Positions 1 through 6,877 of a stretch of 64,000 nucleotides of DNA are shown piece by piece. This stretch comes from Streptomyces radiopugnans. Its GTDB lineage: Bacteria; Actinomycetota; Actinomycetes; Streptomycetales; Streptomycetaceae. The translations under genes and the position numbers were made by a program. The first letter of the stretch is position 1; the number at the start of each line of letters is the position of its first letter. The DNA is taken from contig NZ_FOET01000015.1 in NCBI RefSeq assembly GCF_900110735.1, positions 87,871-151,870 of the forward strand, given 5' to 3'. The notes under the pieces are model-generated. The model made no database searches. It saw nothing but the letters and a program-made list of their open reading frames with translations, and was not told the origin of the DNA.

Positions 1-68
1 CGATACTGGGATTGAACCAGTGACCTCTTCCGTGTCAGGGAAGCGCTCTCCCGCTGAGCTAATCGTCC
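1..68 (-). tRNA. tRNA-Val(GAC), 3' end cut by window start
   Basis: Read on the minus strand this starts GGACGATT, has a D-arm AGCTCAGCGGGAGAGC, an anticodon loop with GAC, and a T-arm GGTTCAATCC. The last bases of the acceptor stem lie outside the window. It is the third gene of a Gly-Cys-Val tRNA cluster and starts one base after tRNA-Cys. Its body closely resembles the two tRNA-Val(CAC) genes further right. Confidence 0.93.
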
Positions 69-69
69 G

Positions 70-140
70 AGGTGGAGACGGGATTTGAACCCGTGTAGAC
101 GGCTTTGCAGGCCGTTGCCTCGCCTCTCGGCCACTCCACC
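70..140 (-). tRNA. tRNA-Cys(GCA)
   Basis: Minus strand starts GGTGGAG and closes with CTCCACC plus discriminator U, as expected for tRNA-Cys. The anticodon loop CTGCAAA carries GCA and the T-arm is GGTTCAAATCC. No CCA is encoded. It lies 27 bases after tRNA-Gly and one base before tRNA-Val, so the three are probably one transcript. Confidence 0.95.
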
Positions 141-167
141 AGTGCGGGGGCCGCAGGGCCCCCATCG

Positions 168-240
<73 letters not shown>

Positions 241-309
241 AGTGCCTCTCCCGGGGCGGTGCTCGGGAGCTGCCGTCACCGCCCGCTGCCGCGCTCGGTG
301 ACGACATGA

Positions 310-337
310 ACTCTAGCGGATTCCCGGGCCAGCTCAA
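310..337 (-). promoter_or_regulatory. Candidate promoter of the tRNA Gly-Cys-Val cluster
   Basis: On the minus strand TTGAGC (337-332) and TAGAGT (315-310) are separated by 16 bases. This is a good match to the Streptomyces HrdB consensus (TTGACN / TANNNT). The -10 lies 69 bases before the first tRNA, in an otherwise empty divergent gap with the pabB-like gene. Confidence 0.6.
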
Positions 338-363
338 ATTCCGTTTCCCCAGCGTGCCCGCCG

Positions 364-369
364 TAGACT
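364..369 (+). promoter_or_regulatory. -10 hexamer TAGACT of a leaderless start
   Basis: TAGACT is followed by six bases and then the GTG start at 376. That spacing would place transcription start at the start codon, giving a leaderless mRNA, and no ribosome binding site is visible. No convincing -35 was found. Confidence 0.5.
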
Positions 370-375
370 CGCCGC

Positions 376-1491
376 GTGCACGATCCGGCCCCTCTCGCCC
401 GCTTCGGCGGTCTTGTCGCCACCGACCTGCGGGACGTCACCAGCGACCCCGCCGCCCTGGACTCCACCGGCTGGTGGGCGGTGGTCGCCGACTTCGAAGG
501 CCGCCTGGTCTGCGCCCGCTTCGGCGATGTGCGGCCCGACCCCGTACCCCGTCCCCGGCCGGGGCGCTGGCGCGGACCGGACGCCGGCGCCTGGACGTCG
601 TCCCTGGACCGCGCCGCCTACACCGCGGGCGTGCGGCGCATACGCGAGCACATAGCGGCGGGCGAGGTCTACCAGGCCAACCTCTGCCGCGTGCTCACCG
701 CGCCGCTGCCCGACCCGGCCGCCGCCGACCCCGACGAACTGACCGCGCTCCTGGCGCGCGGCAACCCAGCCCCCCACGCCGGCACCGTCCGCCTCCCCGC
801 CCACGGGATCGAGGTCGCCACGGCCTCGCCCGAGCTGTACCTCGCCCGCCGCGGGCGCACCGTGGAGTCCCGTCCCATCAAGGGCACCGGACGTACGGCC
901 GCCGACCTGCTGGACAAGGACCGCGCGGAGAACGTGATGATCGTGGACCTGGTCCGCAACGACCTCGGCCGCGTCAGCGCCACCGGATCGGTCACCGTCC
1001 CCGCCCTGTGCGCCGTCGAGCCGCACCCCGGACTCGTCCACCTCGTCTCCACCGTCCGCGGCGAACTGGCCCCCGGGGCCGGCTGGGCCGAGCTGCTGGA
1101 GCACACCTTCCCGCCCGGATCGGTCACCGGCGCCCCCAAGTCCAGTGCCCTGCGCGTCATCCGCTCGCTGGAGGCCGCCCCGCGCGGCCCGTACTGCGGC
1201 GGCATCGGCTGGGTGGACGCCGACCGCGGCACCGGAGCGCTGGCGGTGGGCATCCGCACCTTCTGGATCGACCGCACCGCGCCCGGCGGCCCGGCGCTGC
1301 GCTTCGGCACCGGCGCCGGGATCACCTGGGGCTCGGATCCGGAGCGGGAGTGGGAGGAGACCGAACTCAAGGCGGAGCGGCTGCTCGCGGTAGCGTCGGG
1401 GGAGTACGCGAAGACGCCTTCCGCGAGCGGCGCGATCCGGACCACCGGCGCGGCGAGCACGACGGGCGGGACCGGAGGAGCTGGGGCATGA
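376..1491 (+). CDS. Chorismate-binding enzyme, aminodeoxychorismate synthase component I-like (PabB)
   Basis: 371 aa of the anthranilate/aminodeoxychorismate synthase component I family, which aminates chorismate. Family motifs visible are YQANL at residues 99-103, PGSVTGAPK at 247-255 and the following GGIGWVDADRGTGALAVGIRT-type block. It is shorter than typical TrpE/PabB because the N-terminal regulatory domain is largely missing; a Gly/Ala/Thr-rich tail ends the protein. It overlaps the next gene (a PabC-like lyase) by four bases, which argues for p-aminobenzoate (folate) synthesis over tryptophan. No glutamine amidotransferase (PabA/TrpG) gene is nearby, so ammonia or a remote amidotransferase subunit must serve it. 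The GTG start is supported by the -10 hexamer six bases upstream (leaderless). PabB is inferred; a TrpE-like or other chorismate enzyme is not excluded. Confidence 0.8.
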   Translation: MHDPAPLARFGGLVATDLRDVTSDPAALDSTGWWAVVADFEGRLVCARFGDVRPDPVPRPRPGRWRGPDAGAWTSSLDRAAYTAGVRRIREHIAAGEVYQANLCRVLTAPLPDPAAADPDELTALLARGNPAPHAGTVRLPAHGIEVATASPELYLARRGRTVESRPIKGTGRTAADLLDKDRAENVMIVDLVRNDLGRVSATGSVTVPALCAVEPHPGLVHLVSTVRGELAPGAGWAELLEHTFPPGSVTGAPKSSALRVIRSLEAAPRGPYCGGIGWVDADRGTGALAVGIRTFWIDRTAPGGPALRFGTGAGITWGSDPEREWEETELKAERLLAVASGEYAKTPSASGAIRTTGAASTTGGTGGAGA

Positions 1492-2312
1492 CGCTGATCT
1501 GGGTGGACGGAGAACTGCGGGACGCCGACGCCGCGCGGGTGTCCGTGCTCGACCACGGACTGACCGTCGGCGACGGGGTCTTCGAGACGGTCAAGGCCGT
1601 CGACGGGCGCACCTTCGCCCTCACCCGCCATCTGGAGCGCCTGGCCGTCTCCGCCCGCGGCCTGGGCCTGCCCGAGCCGGACCGGGACGAGGTGCGCCGC
1701 GCCTGCGCCGCCGTGGTGGAGGCCAACCCCGTGCCGCTGGGCCGGCTGCGGATCACCTACACCGGTGGGCTCTCCCCCCTCGGCTCCGACCGCGGTGACG
1801 CCGGGCCCACCCTGGTCGTCGCCGTCGGCGAGGCGAAGCCCCGCCCCGACACCACCGCCGTCGTCACCGTCCCCTGGGTCCGCAACGAGCGCGGCGCGCT
1901 GGCCGGCCTGAAGACCACCTCCTACGCCGAGAACGTCGTCGCGCTGGCCCACGCCCACCGGCAGGGCGCCTCCGAGGCCCTGTTCGGCAACACCGTCGGG
2001 CGGCTGTGCGAGGGCACCGGCTCCAACGTCTTCGTCGTCCTCGACGGCGAGGTGCACACCCCGCCGCTCGCCTCCGGCTGCCTGGCCGGGATCACCCGCG
2101 CACTGGTGGCCGAGTGGACGGGTGCGCAGGAGACCGATCTGCCGATGGACGTCCTGGAACGGGCCGAGGAGGTCTTCCTCACCTCCACCCTGCGCGACGT
2201 CCAGGCCGTCCACCGGATCGACGGACGCGAACTTCCCTCCGCGCCGGGACCGGTCACGGCCAAGGCGATGCGGACCTTCGCCGAGCGCTCGGCGGCCGAC
2301 ATCGACCCGTGA
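1488..2312 (+). CDS. Class IV aminotransferase, 4-amino-4-deoxychorismate lyase-like (PabC)
   Basis: 274 aa PLP enzyme of fold type IV. N-terminal WVDGEL, DHGLTVGDGVFET (about 22-34) and the lysine expected to bind PLP at K142 (AGLKTTSYAEN) are clear, as is the later EVFLTSTLRDVQ region. ATG overlaps the stop of the upstream chorismate-binding gene (ATGA), implying translational coupling. The pairing suggests conversion of aminodeoxychorismate to p-aminobenzoate plus pyruvate for folate synthesis. The same fold includes branched-chain and D-amino-acid aminotransferases, so the lyase call rests mainly on the neighbour. Confidence 0.8.
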   Translation: MTLIWVDGELRDADAARVSVLDHGLTVGDGVFETVKAVDGRTFALTRHLERLAVSARGLGLPEPDRDEVRRACAAVVEANPVPLGRLRITYTGGLSPLGSDRGDAGPTLVVAVGEAKPRPDTTAVVTVPWVRNERGALAGLKTTSYAENVVALAHAHRQGASEALFGNTVGRLCEGTGSNVFVVLDGEVHTPPLASGCLAGITRALVAEWTGAQETDLPMDVLERAEEVFLTSTLRDVQAVHRIDGRELPSAPGPVTAKAMRTFAERSAADIDP

Positions 2313-2400
2313 GGCGGCGGCCGCGCCCGGTGCCCCGGCGCCCCCGGTCTCCCCGCGTCCCGGTGACAGGCGGGGCGCCGAGGTGGGTAGAACCCAGGCG

Positions 2401-3231
2401 ATGACCACCACCCTGCGCCCCACCGGACCCGAGCGGCACGCCGCGGACGGCGCCCGCTCCCGCTCGTACGACGTCTGCGTCAACGGCCGCCCCGTCGGCC
2501 GTGTGCGGCTGGCCACGGACGGACGCTTCGGCCCGTCGGCCGGCCGCATCGAGGAACTCGCCGTCCACGGACCCGACCGCCGCAGGGGCCGGGCCACCGT
2601 CGCCGCGCTCGCGGCCGAGGAGGTGCTGCGCGGCTGGGGCGTCCGCCGGATCGAGGCGAGCGTCCCGGCGGACGCCGGCCCCGCCCTGCGGCTGGCCGCG
2701 GCCCTGGGGTACGCCGAGCGCAGCCGGAGCATGGCCAAGGAACTGTCCGAGCCGCCCGTACTGCCCGGCGGCAGCGCGATGCGCCCCCTGGAGGCGGACG
2801 AGTACCCGGCGTGGCTGGAGGGCCGCCGGGAGGCCTACGCCCGCGTCTGGGCCGGGTGGGGCATGGATCCGGAGCGGGCCCGCCTCAGGTCCGAGGCCGA
2901 CCACGCCGGGCTGCTGCCCGACGGGCCGGACACCGCGGGCACCGCCCTGCGCGTCCTCGTCCACGAAGGAGCGGACGTCGGCACGCTCTGGCTGGCGACG
3001 GCCCGTGCGCGCGGATCCGGCGCCTGGGTCTTCGACGTCGAGGTGGCCCCGTCACACCGCGGCCGGGGCCACGGCCGGACGCTGATGCTCGCCGCCGAGC
3101 GCGAGTGCCTGGCGGCCGGGGTGCGCACGCTCGGGCTCAACGTCTTCACGGACAACGCCGCGGCCCTGCGGCTGTACGAGTCGCTCGGCCACCGGCCGAC
3201 CGCCCACCATCTGTACAAGCCGCTGCTCTAG
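2401..3231 (+). CDS. Tandem GNAT-family N-acetyltransferase
   Basis: 276 aa with two GNAT-like halves. The first (about 15-120) has ELAVHGPDRRRGRATVAAL, a degraded acetyl-CoA motif. The second (about 125-276) has VEVAPSHRGRGHGRTLM, a good motif A, followed by NVFTDNAAALRLYESLGH, the usual motif B end. The C-terminal half is therefore probably the active one. The substrate is unknown; mycothiol synthase also has tandem GNAT domains, but nothing here identifies it. ATG at 2401 follows TAGAAC by seven bases and lacks a Shine-Dalgarno sequence, so it may be leaderless. Its stop codon interlocks with that of the convergent DsbA-like gene within CTAG (3228-3231). Confidence 0.8.
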   Translation: MTTTLRPTGPERHAADGARSRSYDVCVNGRPVGRVRLATDGRFGPSAGRIEELAVHGPDRRRGRATVAALAAEEVLRGWGVRRIEASVPADAGPALRLAAALGYAERSRSMAKELSEPPVLPGGSAMRPLEADEYPAWLEGRREAYARVWAGWGMDPERARLRSEADHAGLLPDGPDTAGTALRVLVHEGADVGTLWLATARARGSGAWVFDVEVAPSHRGRGHGRTLMLAAERECLAAGVRTLGLNVFTDNAAALRLYESLGHRPTAHHLYKPLL

Positions 3232-3761
3232 CCGTGCCGCCCGGTCCCCTCCCCGGACCCGGCCAGCAGCCGGTCGGCGATCTCCTCGATCCGCTCGCGC
3301 AGGCCGTCCTGGCTCTTCCCGCCGTCCAGCCGCTCGCCGCCGATCACATAGGTCGGGGTGCCGGTGACCCCGATCGCCCGGCCCTCGGCCTGGTCGGCGT
3401 CGACGACCAGCAGATGCCGCCCGTCGATCAGGGCGGTGTCCATCTCCTCGGCGTCCAGACCCGTCTCCCGGGCCACCTCCAGCAGCAGTTCCTCGCCGCG
3501 CTCGCCCAGCTCCCCGGCGCGGGCCAGGACCGCCTCGGCGTACTCGTCGCCCCGGCCCTGCGCGTACGCCTCCTCGGCGGCCTGGGCGGCCGCGTAGGAG
3601 TGGCGGTGCTTGTCCAGGGGGAAGTGGCGCAGCCGGATCTCCAGGGCGTCGCCGTACCGCTCGCGCAGCACGCGCAGGTCGGCCATGGCCCGGTCGCAGT
3701 CCGGGCACTGCAGCTCGCACCAGACGTCCAGGACGGGGCGGGAGGGGCGGGTGTCGTCCAT
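3228..3761 (-). CDS. DsbA/FrnE-like thioredoxin-fold oxidoreductase
   Basis: 177 aa. After a short N-terminus the first strand (VLDVWCELQCPDC) carries the CPDC redox motif at C19-C22, with an additional C15. The helical insertion follows, and GVTGTPTYVIGG near the C-terminus supplies the cis-proline. There is no signal peptide or membrane segment, so it is probably cytoplasmic, like FrnE or the 2-hydroxychromene-2-carboxylate isomerase relatives. ATG at 3761 chosen because the protein begins directly before the conserved first strand. The frame stays open far upstream, but that sequence is shadow coding. Convergent with the GNAT gene, sharing four bases. Confidence 0.82.
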   Translation of the reverse strand: MDDTRPSRPVLDVWCELQCPDCDRAMADLRVLRERYGDALEIRLRHFPLDKHRHSYAAAQAAEEAYAQGRGDEYAEAVLARAGELGERGEELLLEVARETGLDAEEMDTALIDGRHLLVVDADQAEGRAIGVTGTPTYVIGGERLDGGKSQDGLRERIEEIADRLLAGSGEGTGRHG

Positions 3762-3901
3762 GGGGACAGTCTCCCAGTCCGGCCCGGAGAGGGGGCCGTG
3801 AGGTCCGAGAAGGGGGCCGGGGTCCGGGGGATCCCGGAAATCCCCCCGGGCCGCGGGGCCGGGCATGGCACATACGGGGCGAGAAGCGGCACGATGGATA
3901 C

Positions 3902-4369
3902 ATGCTGACCACGACCGTCTGCGCGGCGCTCTCCGCGGCGGGACTGGCCGTCGCCTTCCTGACGGCCTACCGCCGCCGCTTCGCCGCGGCCACCCGTATA
4001 GCGGCCCTCTCCCTGGTGCCCGTCGGACTGGCGATGTCCGGCCTGCTGGGAATGTTCGGCGAGATCGGAGGGGCGGTGGCGTCCTGGGCCTCGGGCCTGG
4101 TGCTCGAACCCACGGTCTGGGCCGGCTTCGGGGTGCTCGCCGCGGCCCTCGTCCTCTACGTGGTGGGCCGCGCCGCCGGGAGGCGTACGCGTGCCCGCGA
4201 GGGTGGCACCGGATCCGGGCGCGGCGGGCGCCGCGCGGCGGAGTCCGGCGCCTCCCGGCCGGCCCTCGGAGGCGAGGGCGCCGGGGGCCGCGAGAAGCGG
4301 CCGGCGGGGGCGACCGACGCGGACGACTTCTCGGACATCGAAGCGATTCTGAAGAAACACGGCATCTGA
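3902..4369 (+). CDS. Conserved actinobacterial membrane protein
   Basis: 155 aa. Three hydrophobic segments (about 4-22, 31-50 and 72-92) are followed by a basic, Gly/Arg-rich cytoplasmic linker. The C-terminus is short and acidic and ends DDFSDIEAILKKHGI. That conserved-looking end peptide suggests a protein-interaction site. No enzymatic motif is visible. It is divergent from the DsbA-like gene. No clear Shine-Dalgarno sequence precedes the ATG; CACGAT six bases upstream could be the -10 of a leaderless mRNA. Function unknown. Confidence 0.7.
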   Translation: MLTTTVCAALSAAGLAVAFLTAYRRRFAAATRIAALSLVPVGLAMSGLLGMFGEIGGAVASWASGLVLEPTVWAGFGVLAAALVLYVVGRAAGRRTRAREGGTGSGRGGRRAAESGASRPALGGEGAGGREKRPAGATDADDFSDIEAILKKHGI

Positions 4370-4443
4370 ATCCGGTGAACCGGGCCCGCACGGTGGTGTG
4401 TTGAACCGCGCGGCACCCCGGCCTGCGCCATCATCGCGGCGAG

Positions 4444-4698
4444 ATGCGCGACACCACCGACACCACCGACATCGCCACCGGCACCACGGCCGGCACCGCC
4501 ACCGGCACAACCGGGGGCCGTGCTCCCGGCCCCCCGCACGAGGCGAGCCCCGGCGTACGGCCCGGCGGACCGCCCACCGGGCTTCCCGAGCCCCGCGGCT
4601 GCCTGTTCGCCCTCTCCCAGCCGCCGCTGATGCTCTTCCTGGCCGTCGTCGGCGCACTGGTCTTCCTGGCGGCGGCGCACGACCTGTTCCTGCTCTGA
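4444..4698 (+). CDS. Small membrane protein, C-terminal anchor
   Basis: 84 aa. The first 55 residues are Thr/Gly/Pro-rich and hydrophilic (repeated TDTTDI, TGTTAGTATGTTGG). One hydrophobic segment (about 60-82, QPPLMLFLAVVGALVFLAAAHDLFLL region) ends the protein. Codon third positions fit coding and the frame ends before the convergent CGNR gene, 56 bases away. Start ATG 4444 lacks a clear ribosome site. No family recognised. Confidence 0.6.
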   Translation: MRDTTDTTDIATGTTAGTATGTTGGRAPGPPHEASPGVRPGGPPTGLPEPRGCLFALSQPPLMLFLAVVGALVFLAAAHDLFLL

Positions 4699-4754
4699 CC
4701 GCCGGCTGCTCCGCTCCCCGGCCCCCGGTCCCGGCGCTGCCCGTCCGGTCCCGG

Positions 4755-5315
4755 TCAGCTCCCGGAGGCCTCGCGCTGCCGCGCCCGGTAGGCGGCCACG
4801 TGCAGACGGTTGCCGCAGGTGCGGCTGTCGCAGTAGCGGCGCGAGCGGTTCCGGGACAGGTCGATGAAGGCGCGGCGGCAGTCGGGGGCGGCGCAGCGGC
4901 GCAGCCGCTCGCGCTCCCCGGCGACCACCAGGAAGGCCAGGGCCATGCCGCCGTCCGCGGCGAGGTGGTCGGCGAGGGAGGCGCCGGGCGCGAAGTAGTG
5001 GATGTGCCAGTCGTAGCCGTCGTGGTCGGTGAGCCGGGGCGTGGTGCCGGCGGCGGCGACCAGTGTGTTCACCAGCTCGGCCGCGCGGTGCGCGTCGGAC
5101 GCGGCGAAGACCCGCCCGAACTGCTCGCGCACCTCTCGTACGGCGGCCAGGTCCGTCTCGTCCAGGGCGCCCACGTCGCTGACGGCGTTGCGCTCGACGA
5201 AGGCGCGCAGCGCGCCGACGTCGGCGAGCGTGTCGGGGGTGTGCTCGTCGGGCGCGGTGTTCAGGAGATCGACGACGGCGTCGAGAGCGCACCGGGTGTC
5301 GTGGTTGATCAGCAC
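4755..5315 (-). CDS. ABATE/CGNR zinc-finger protein, putative regulator
   Basis: 186 aa. The N-terminal alpha-helical ABATE-type domain includes LDAVVDLLNT and YDWHIHYF. The C-terminal CGNR zinc finger has CAAPDC and, about 20 residues on, CDSRTCGNR, which gives the four cysteine ligands and the name motif. Such proteins are predicted stress- or solvent-responsive DNA-binding regulators; the target is unknown. GTG at 5315 was chosen because AGGGAGC precedes it and the residues after it (LINHDTRCALDAV) begin the conserved domain. A TAGAGT hexamer on the minus strand (5379-5374) may be its -10. Confidence 0.8.
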   Translation of the reverse strand: MLINHDTRCALDAVVDLLNTAPDEHTPDTLADVGALRAFVERNAVSDVGALDETDLAAVREVREQFGRVFAASDAHRAAELVNTLVAAAGTTPRLTDHDGYDWHIHYFAPGASLADHLAADGGMALAFLVVAGERERLRRCAAPDCRRAFIDLSRNRSRRYCDSRTCGNRLHVAAYRARQREASGS

Positions 5316-5397
5316 GGTCGTCGCTCCCTGGCCGGTGTCTCGTCGGCAGCCCTGCGGGCCTTGCTGCGGTGAGACTCTAGTCGCTCCCGGACACGGC

Positions 5398-5433
5398 GAC
5401 GCCGCCGCCACGGTGATACGTGGCGGCGGCGTC
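5398..5433 (-). terminator. Terminator downstream of ssgB
   Basis: Perfect 15-bp inverted repeat GACGCCGCCGCCACG / CGTGGCGGCGGCGTC around a six-base loop. It lies 75 bases after the ssgB stop and before the next minus-strand gene. Confidence 0.65.
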
Positions 5434-5507
5434 GTCGTCGCTGGGCCGGGAGGGCCGGGCCCCGAGCCGTCGCCCCGAGTCGGACGGCAACGGGGTGCCG
5501 GCGTCTG

Positions 5508-5921
5508 TCAGCTCTCCGCGAGGATGTGGGAGAGCTCGGTGTCGAGGTCGAAGTGCCGGTGCTCGGTGCCTGGGGGGACGGCGGCGTCCGTTCGCTTGAG
5601 GAAGGACTCCAGGGCCCGCGCGGGGGCCTCCAGCAGCGCCTCGCCCTCCGGTGAGCTGAGAGCGATGCAGACGACGCCCTGACCGTGGCTGCGGGACGGC
5701 CAGACACGGACGTCGCCGGTGCCTGTGGGACGGTGCAGGCCTTCGGCGAGGAGGTCGCGGGCGAAGACCCACTCGACGGTCTCCTCGGCGCCGGTGTGGA
5801 AGGTGGCGTGCACGGCGTAGGGATCGGCCGTGTCATACCGCAGGCCCGCGGGTACAGGCAGGGAGGACTCGCTCGATACAACGAGGCGCAGGTGCAGCTC
5901 GCAGCTGACCGTGGTGTTCAT
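5508..5921 (-). CDS. ssgB: SsgB, sporulation-specific cell division activator
   Basis: 137 aa, the usual SsgB length, and by eye nearly the same as the S. coelicolor protein I remember: it starts MNTTVSCELHLRLV and ends ELSHILAES. SsgB is an SsgA-like protein specific to sporulating actinomycetes. With SsgA it marks septum sites in aerial hyphae and recruits FtsZ to start sporulation septation. No signal peptide or membrane segment. ATG 5921 is preceded by GAAAGG about 13 bases upstream. The 193-base divergent gap upstream is relatively AT-rich and probably holds a developmental promoter; no sigma-factor match could be assigned with confidence. A terminator follows at 5398-5433. Confidence 0.95.
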   Translation of the reverse strand: MNTTVSCELHLRLVVSSESSLPVPAGLRYDTADPYAVHATFHTGAEETVEWVFARDLLAEGLHRPTGTGDVRVWPSRSHGQGVVCIALSSPEGEALLEAPARALESFLKRTDAAVPPGTEHRHFDLDTELSHILAES

Positions 5922-6101
5922 AAGCGCCAGGGCCTTTCGCTCAGTGTGCGCTCGGGGATTCGCACGTCGGCGAAATCGACATGCCACCTACGGGATGGGT
6001 GTAAACCCCTCTGCCCCTTTTGTTTCCCTTCGCATCATTCAGATGGAGGAATGCGGATTTGGCCGGTGGTCTGTTCGGGCGAACGGCGCAGAGGCCTCGG
6101 G

Positions 6102-6107
6102 TAATCT
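6102..6107 (+). promoter_or_regulatory. -10 hexamer TAATCT of a leaderless start
   Basis: TAATCT lies seven bases before GTG 6115 and no Shine-Dalgarno sequence is present, so transcription probably begins at the start codon. The -35 region is weak; a perfect GTTCG-GG-CGAAC palindrome sits there at 6073-6084. Confidence 0.45.
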
Positions 6108-6114
6108 GGGGCAG

Positions 6115-6507
6115 GTGGAAACCGAGAGTAAGGAACGGGCCCTCGGTTCACGGGCGCCGCAGTTCATCAAGGCGTCCCGGGCGCTCCATCTGAGCTGGCA
6201 GGTGGGGGTCTTCCTGGTCGGGCTCGCCATCGTGATCGCCGGAGTGCTGATGCTGGCGCTGCCGGGGCCGGGCTGGCTGGTGATCTTCACGGGGCTGGCG
6301 GTCTGGGCGACGGAGTTCGTCTGGGCCCAGATCGTCCTGCGGTGGACGCGGCGGAAGGTCTCCGAGGCGGCCAGGCGCGCGCTCGACCCGAAGGTGCGGC
6401 GCCGCAACATGGTGCTCACGGCGCTCGGCGTGGCCGTCGCGGCGACCCTGGTGGCCGTGTACCTGACGCTGTACGGGACGGCGATGCCGTGGGACGTCGC
6501 GAGCTGA
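6115..6507 (+). CDS. PGPGW-motif transmembrane protein (TIGR02611-like)
   Basis: 130 aa. Two adjacent membrane segments (about 28-48 and 52-70) flank the signature LPGPGWLVIF. A basic stretch (RWTRRKVSEAARRALDPKVRRRN) and a third hydrophobic segment (about 100-120) follow. This matches the small actinobacterial membrane family containing the PGPGW domain, of unknown function. The longer open frame upstream overlaps the ssgB promoter region and is not supported; GTG 6115 has a -10 hexamer seven bases before it. Downstream lies tRNA-Val. Confidence 0.8.
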   Translation: METESKERALGSRAPQFIKASRALHLSWQVGVFLVGLAIVIAGVLMLALPGPGWLVIFTGLAVWATEFVWAQIVLRWTRRKVSEAARRALDPKVRRRNMVLTALGVAVAATLVAVYLTLYGTAMPWDVAS

Positions 6508-6583
6508 GCCGGTGAGGGCGCCGGGGCGGGCGCGAGGGGGTCACGAGCAGTCGCTGACATGCGGTAATGTTGTCGCCGCACCC

Positions 6584-6655
6584 GGGCGATTAGCTCAGCG
6601 GGAGAGCGCTTCGTTCACACCGAAGAGGTCACTGGTTCGATCCCAGTATCGCCCA
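6584..6655 (+). tRNA. tRNA-Val(CAC), copy 1
   Basis: 72 bases. Acceptor stem GGGCGAT/ATCGCCC plus discriminator A, anticodon loop TTCACAC with CAC, T-arm GGTTCGATCC. No CCA is encoded. It is identical to the tRNA at 17001-17072 in the same orientation. TAATGT at 6565-6570 is a possible -10. A strong terminator follows at once. Confidence 0.96.
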
Positions 6656-6660
6656 CCGAA

Positions 6661-6703
6661 GGCCGGGGTCCCGGCAGGCGCGGAGCCTGCCGGGACCCCG
6701 GCC
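6661..6703 (+). terminator. Terminator of tRNA-Val copy 1
   Basis: Perfect 19-bp inverted repeat GGCCGGGGTCCCGGCAGGC / GCCTGCCGGGACCCCGGCC with loop GCGGA, starting six bases after the tRNA. It is followed by TCTTCC and not by a long U-tract, as is usual in Streptomyces. Confidence 0.85.
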
Positions 6704-6772
6704 TCTTCCGTGTGTGGCCCGTGTGCGCCCGTACACGCTCCGGATGCCCGCCGGTGAATTCTGTCCGAACCG

Positions 6773-6801
6773 TTGACGCCTCTGCCGCTCGTCCCTAAGT
6801 T
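6773..6801 (+). promoter_or_regulatory. Promoter of the rhamnogalacturonan-type ABC transporter operon
   Basis: TTGACG (6773-6778), a 17-base spacer and TAAGTT (6796-6801) form the best vegetative promoter match in this part of the window. Two operator-like palindromes begin six bases after the -10, where a repressor would block transcription start. Confidence 0.65.
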
Positions 6802-6806
6802 AGCCC

Positions 6807-6830
6807 GGCAAGCGCTTGCCTAAAACGTTT
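6807..6830. promoter_or_regulatory. Two LacI-family operator-like palindromes
   Basis: GGCAAGCGCTTGCC (6807-6820) is a perfect 14-base palindrome with the central CG step typical of LacI/GalR operators. AAACGTTT (6823-6830) is a second, eight-base palindrome centred 13 bases further on. They lie just after the promoter and 48 bases before the binding-protein gene. No LacI-type regulator gene is present in the window, so the cognate regulator must be elsewhere. Confidence 0.6.
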
Positions 6831-6877
6831 CAAACAACCGGGGTGGCGGGACGAACCCGCCCGGGAGGGGCGTTTCG

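Noticed and set aside
5981..6006. GTTT-N14-GGTGGC upstream of ssgB as a sigma-H promoter
   Set aside because: The -35-like GTTT is fine but the -10 matches GGGTAT poorly; too weak to list.
6073..6084. GTTCGGGCGAAC as an SOS (LexA) box
   Set aside because: Actinobacterial LexA sites read GAAC-N4-GTTC; this has the half-sites in the opposite order.
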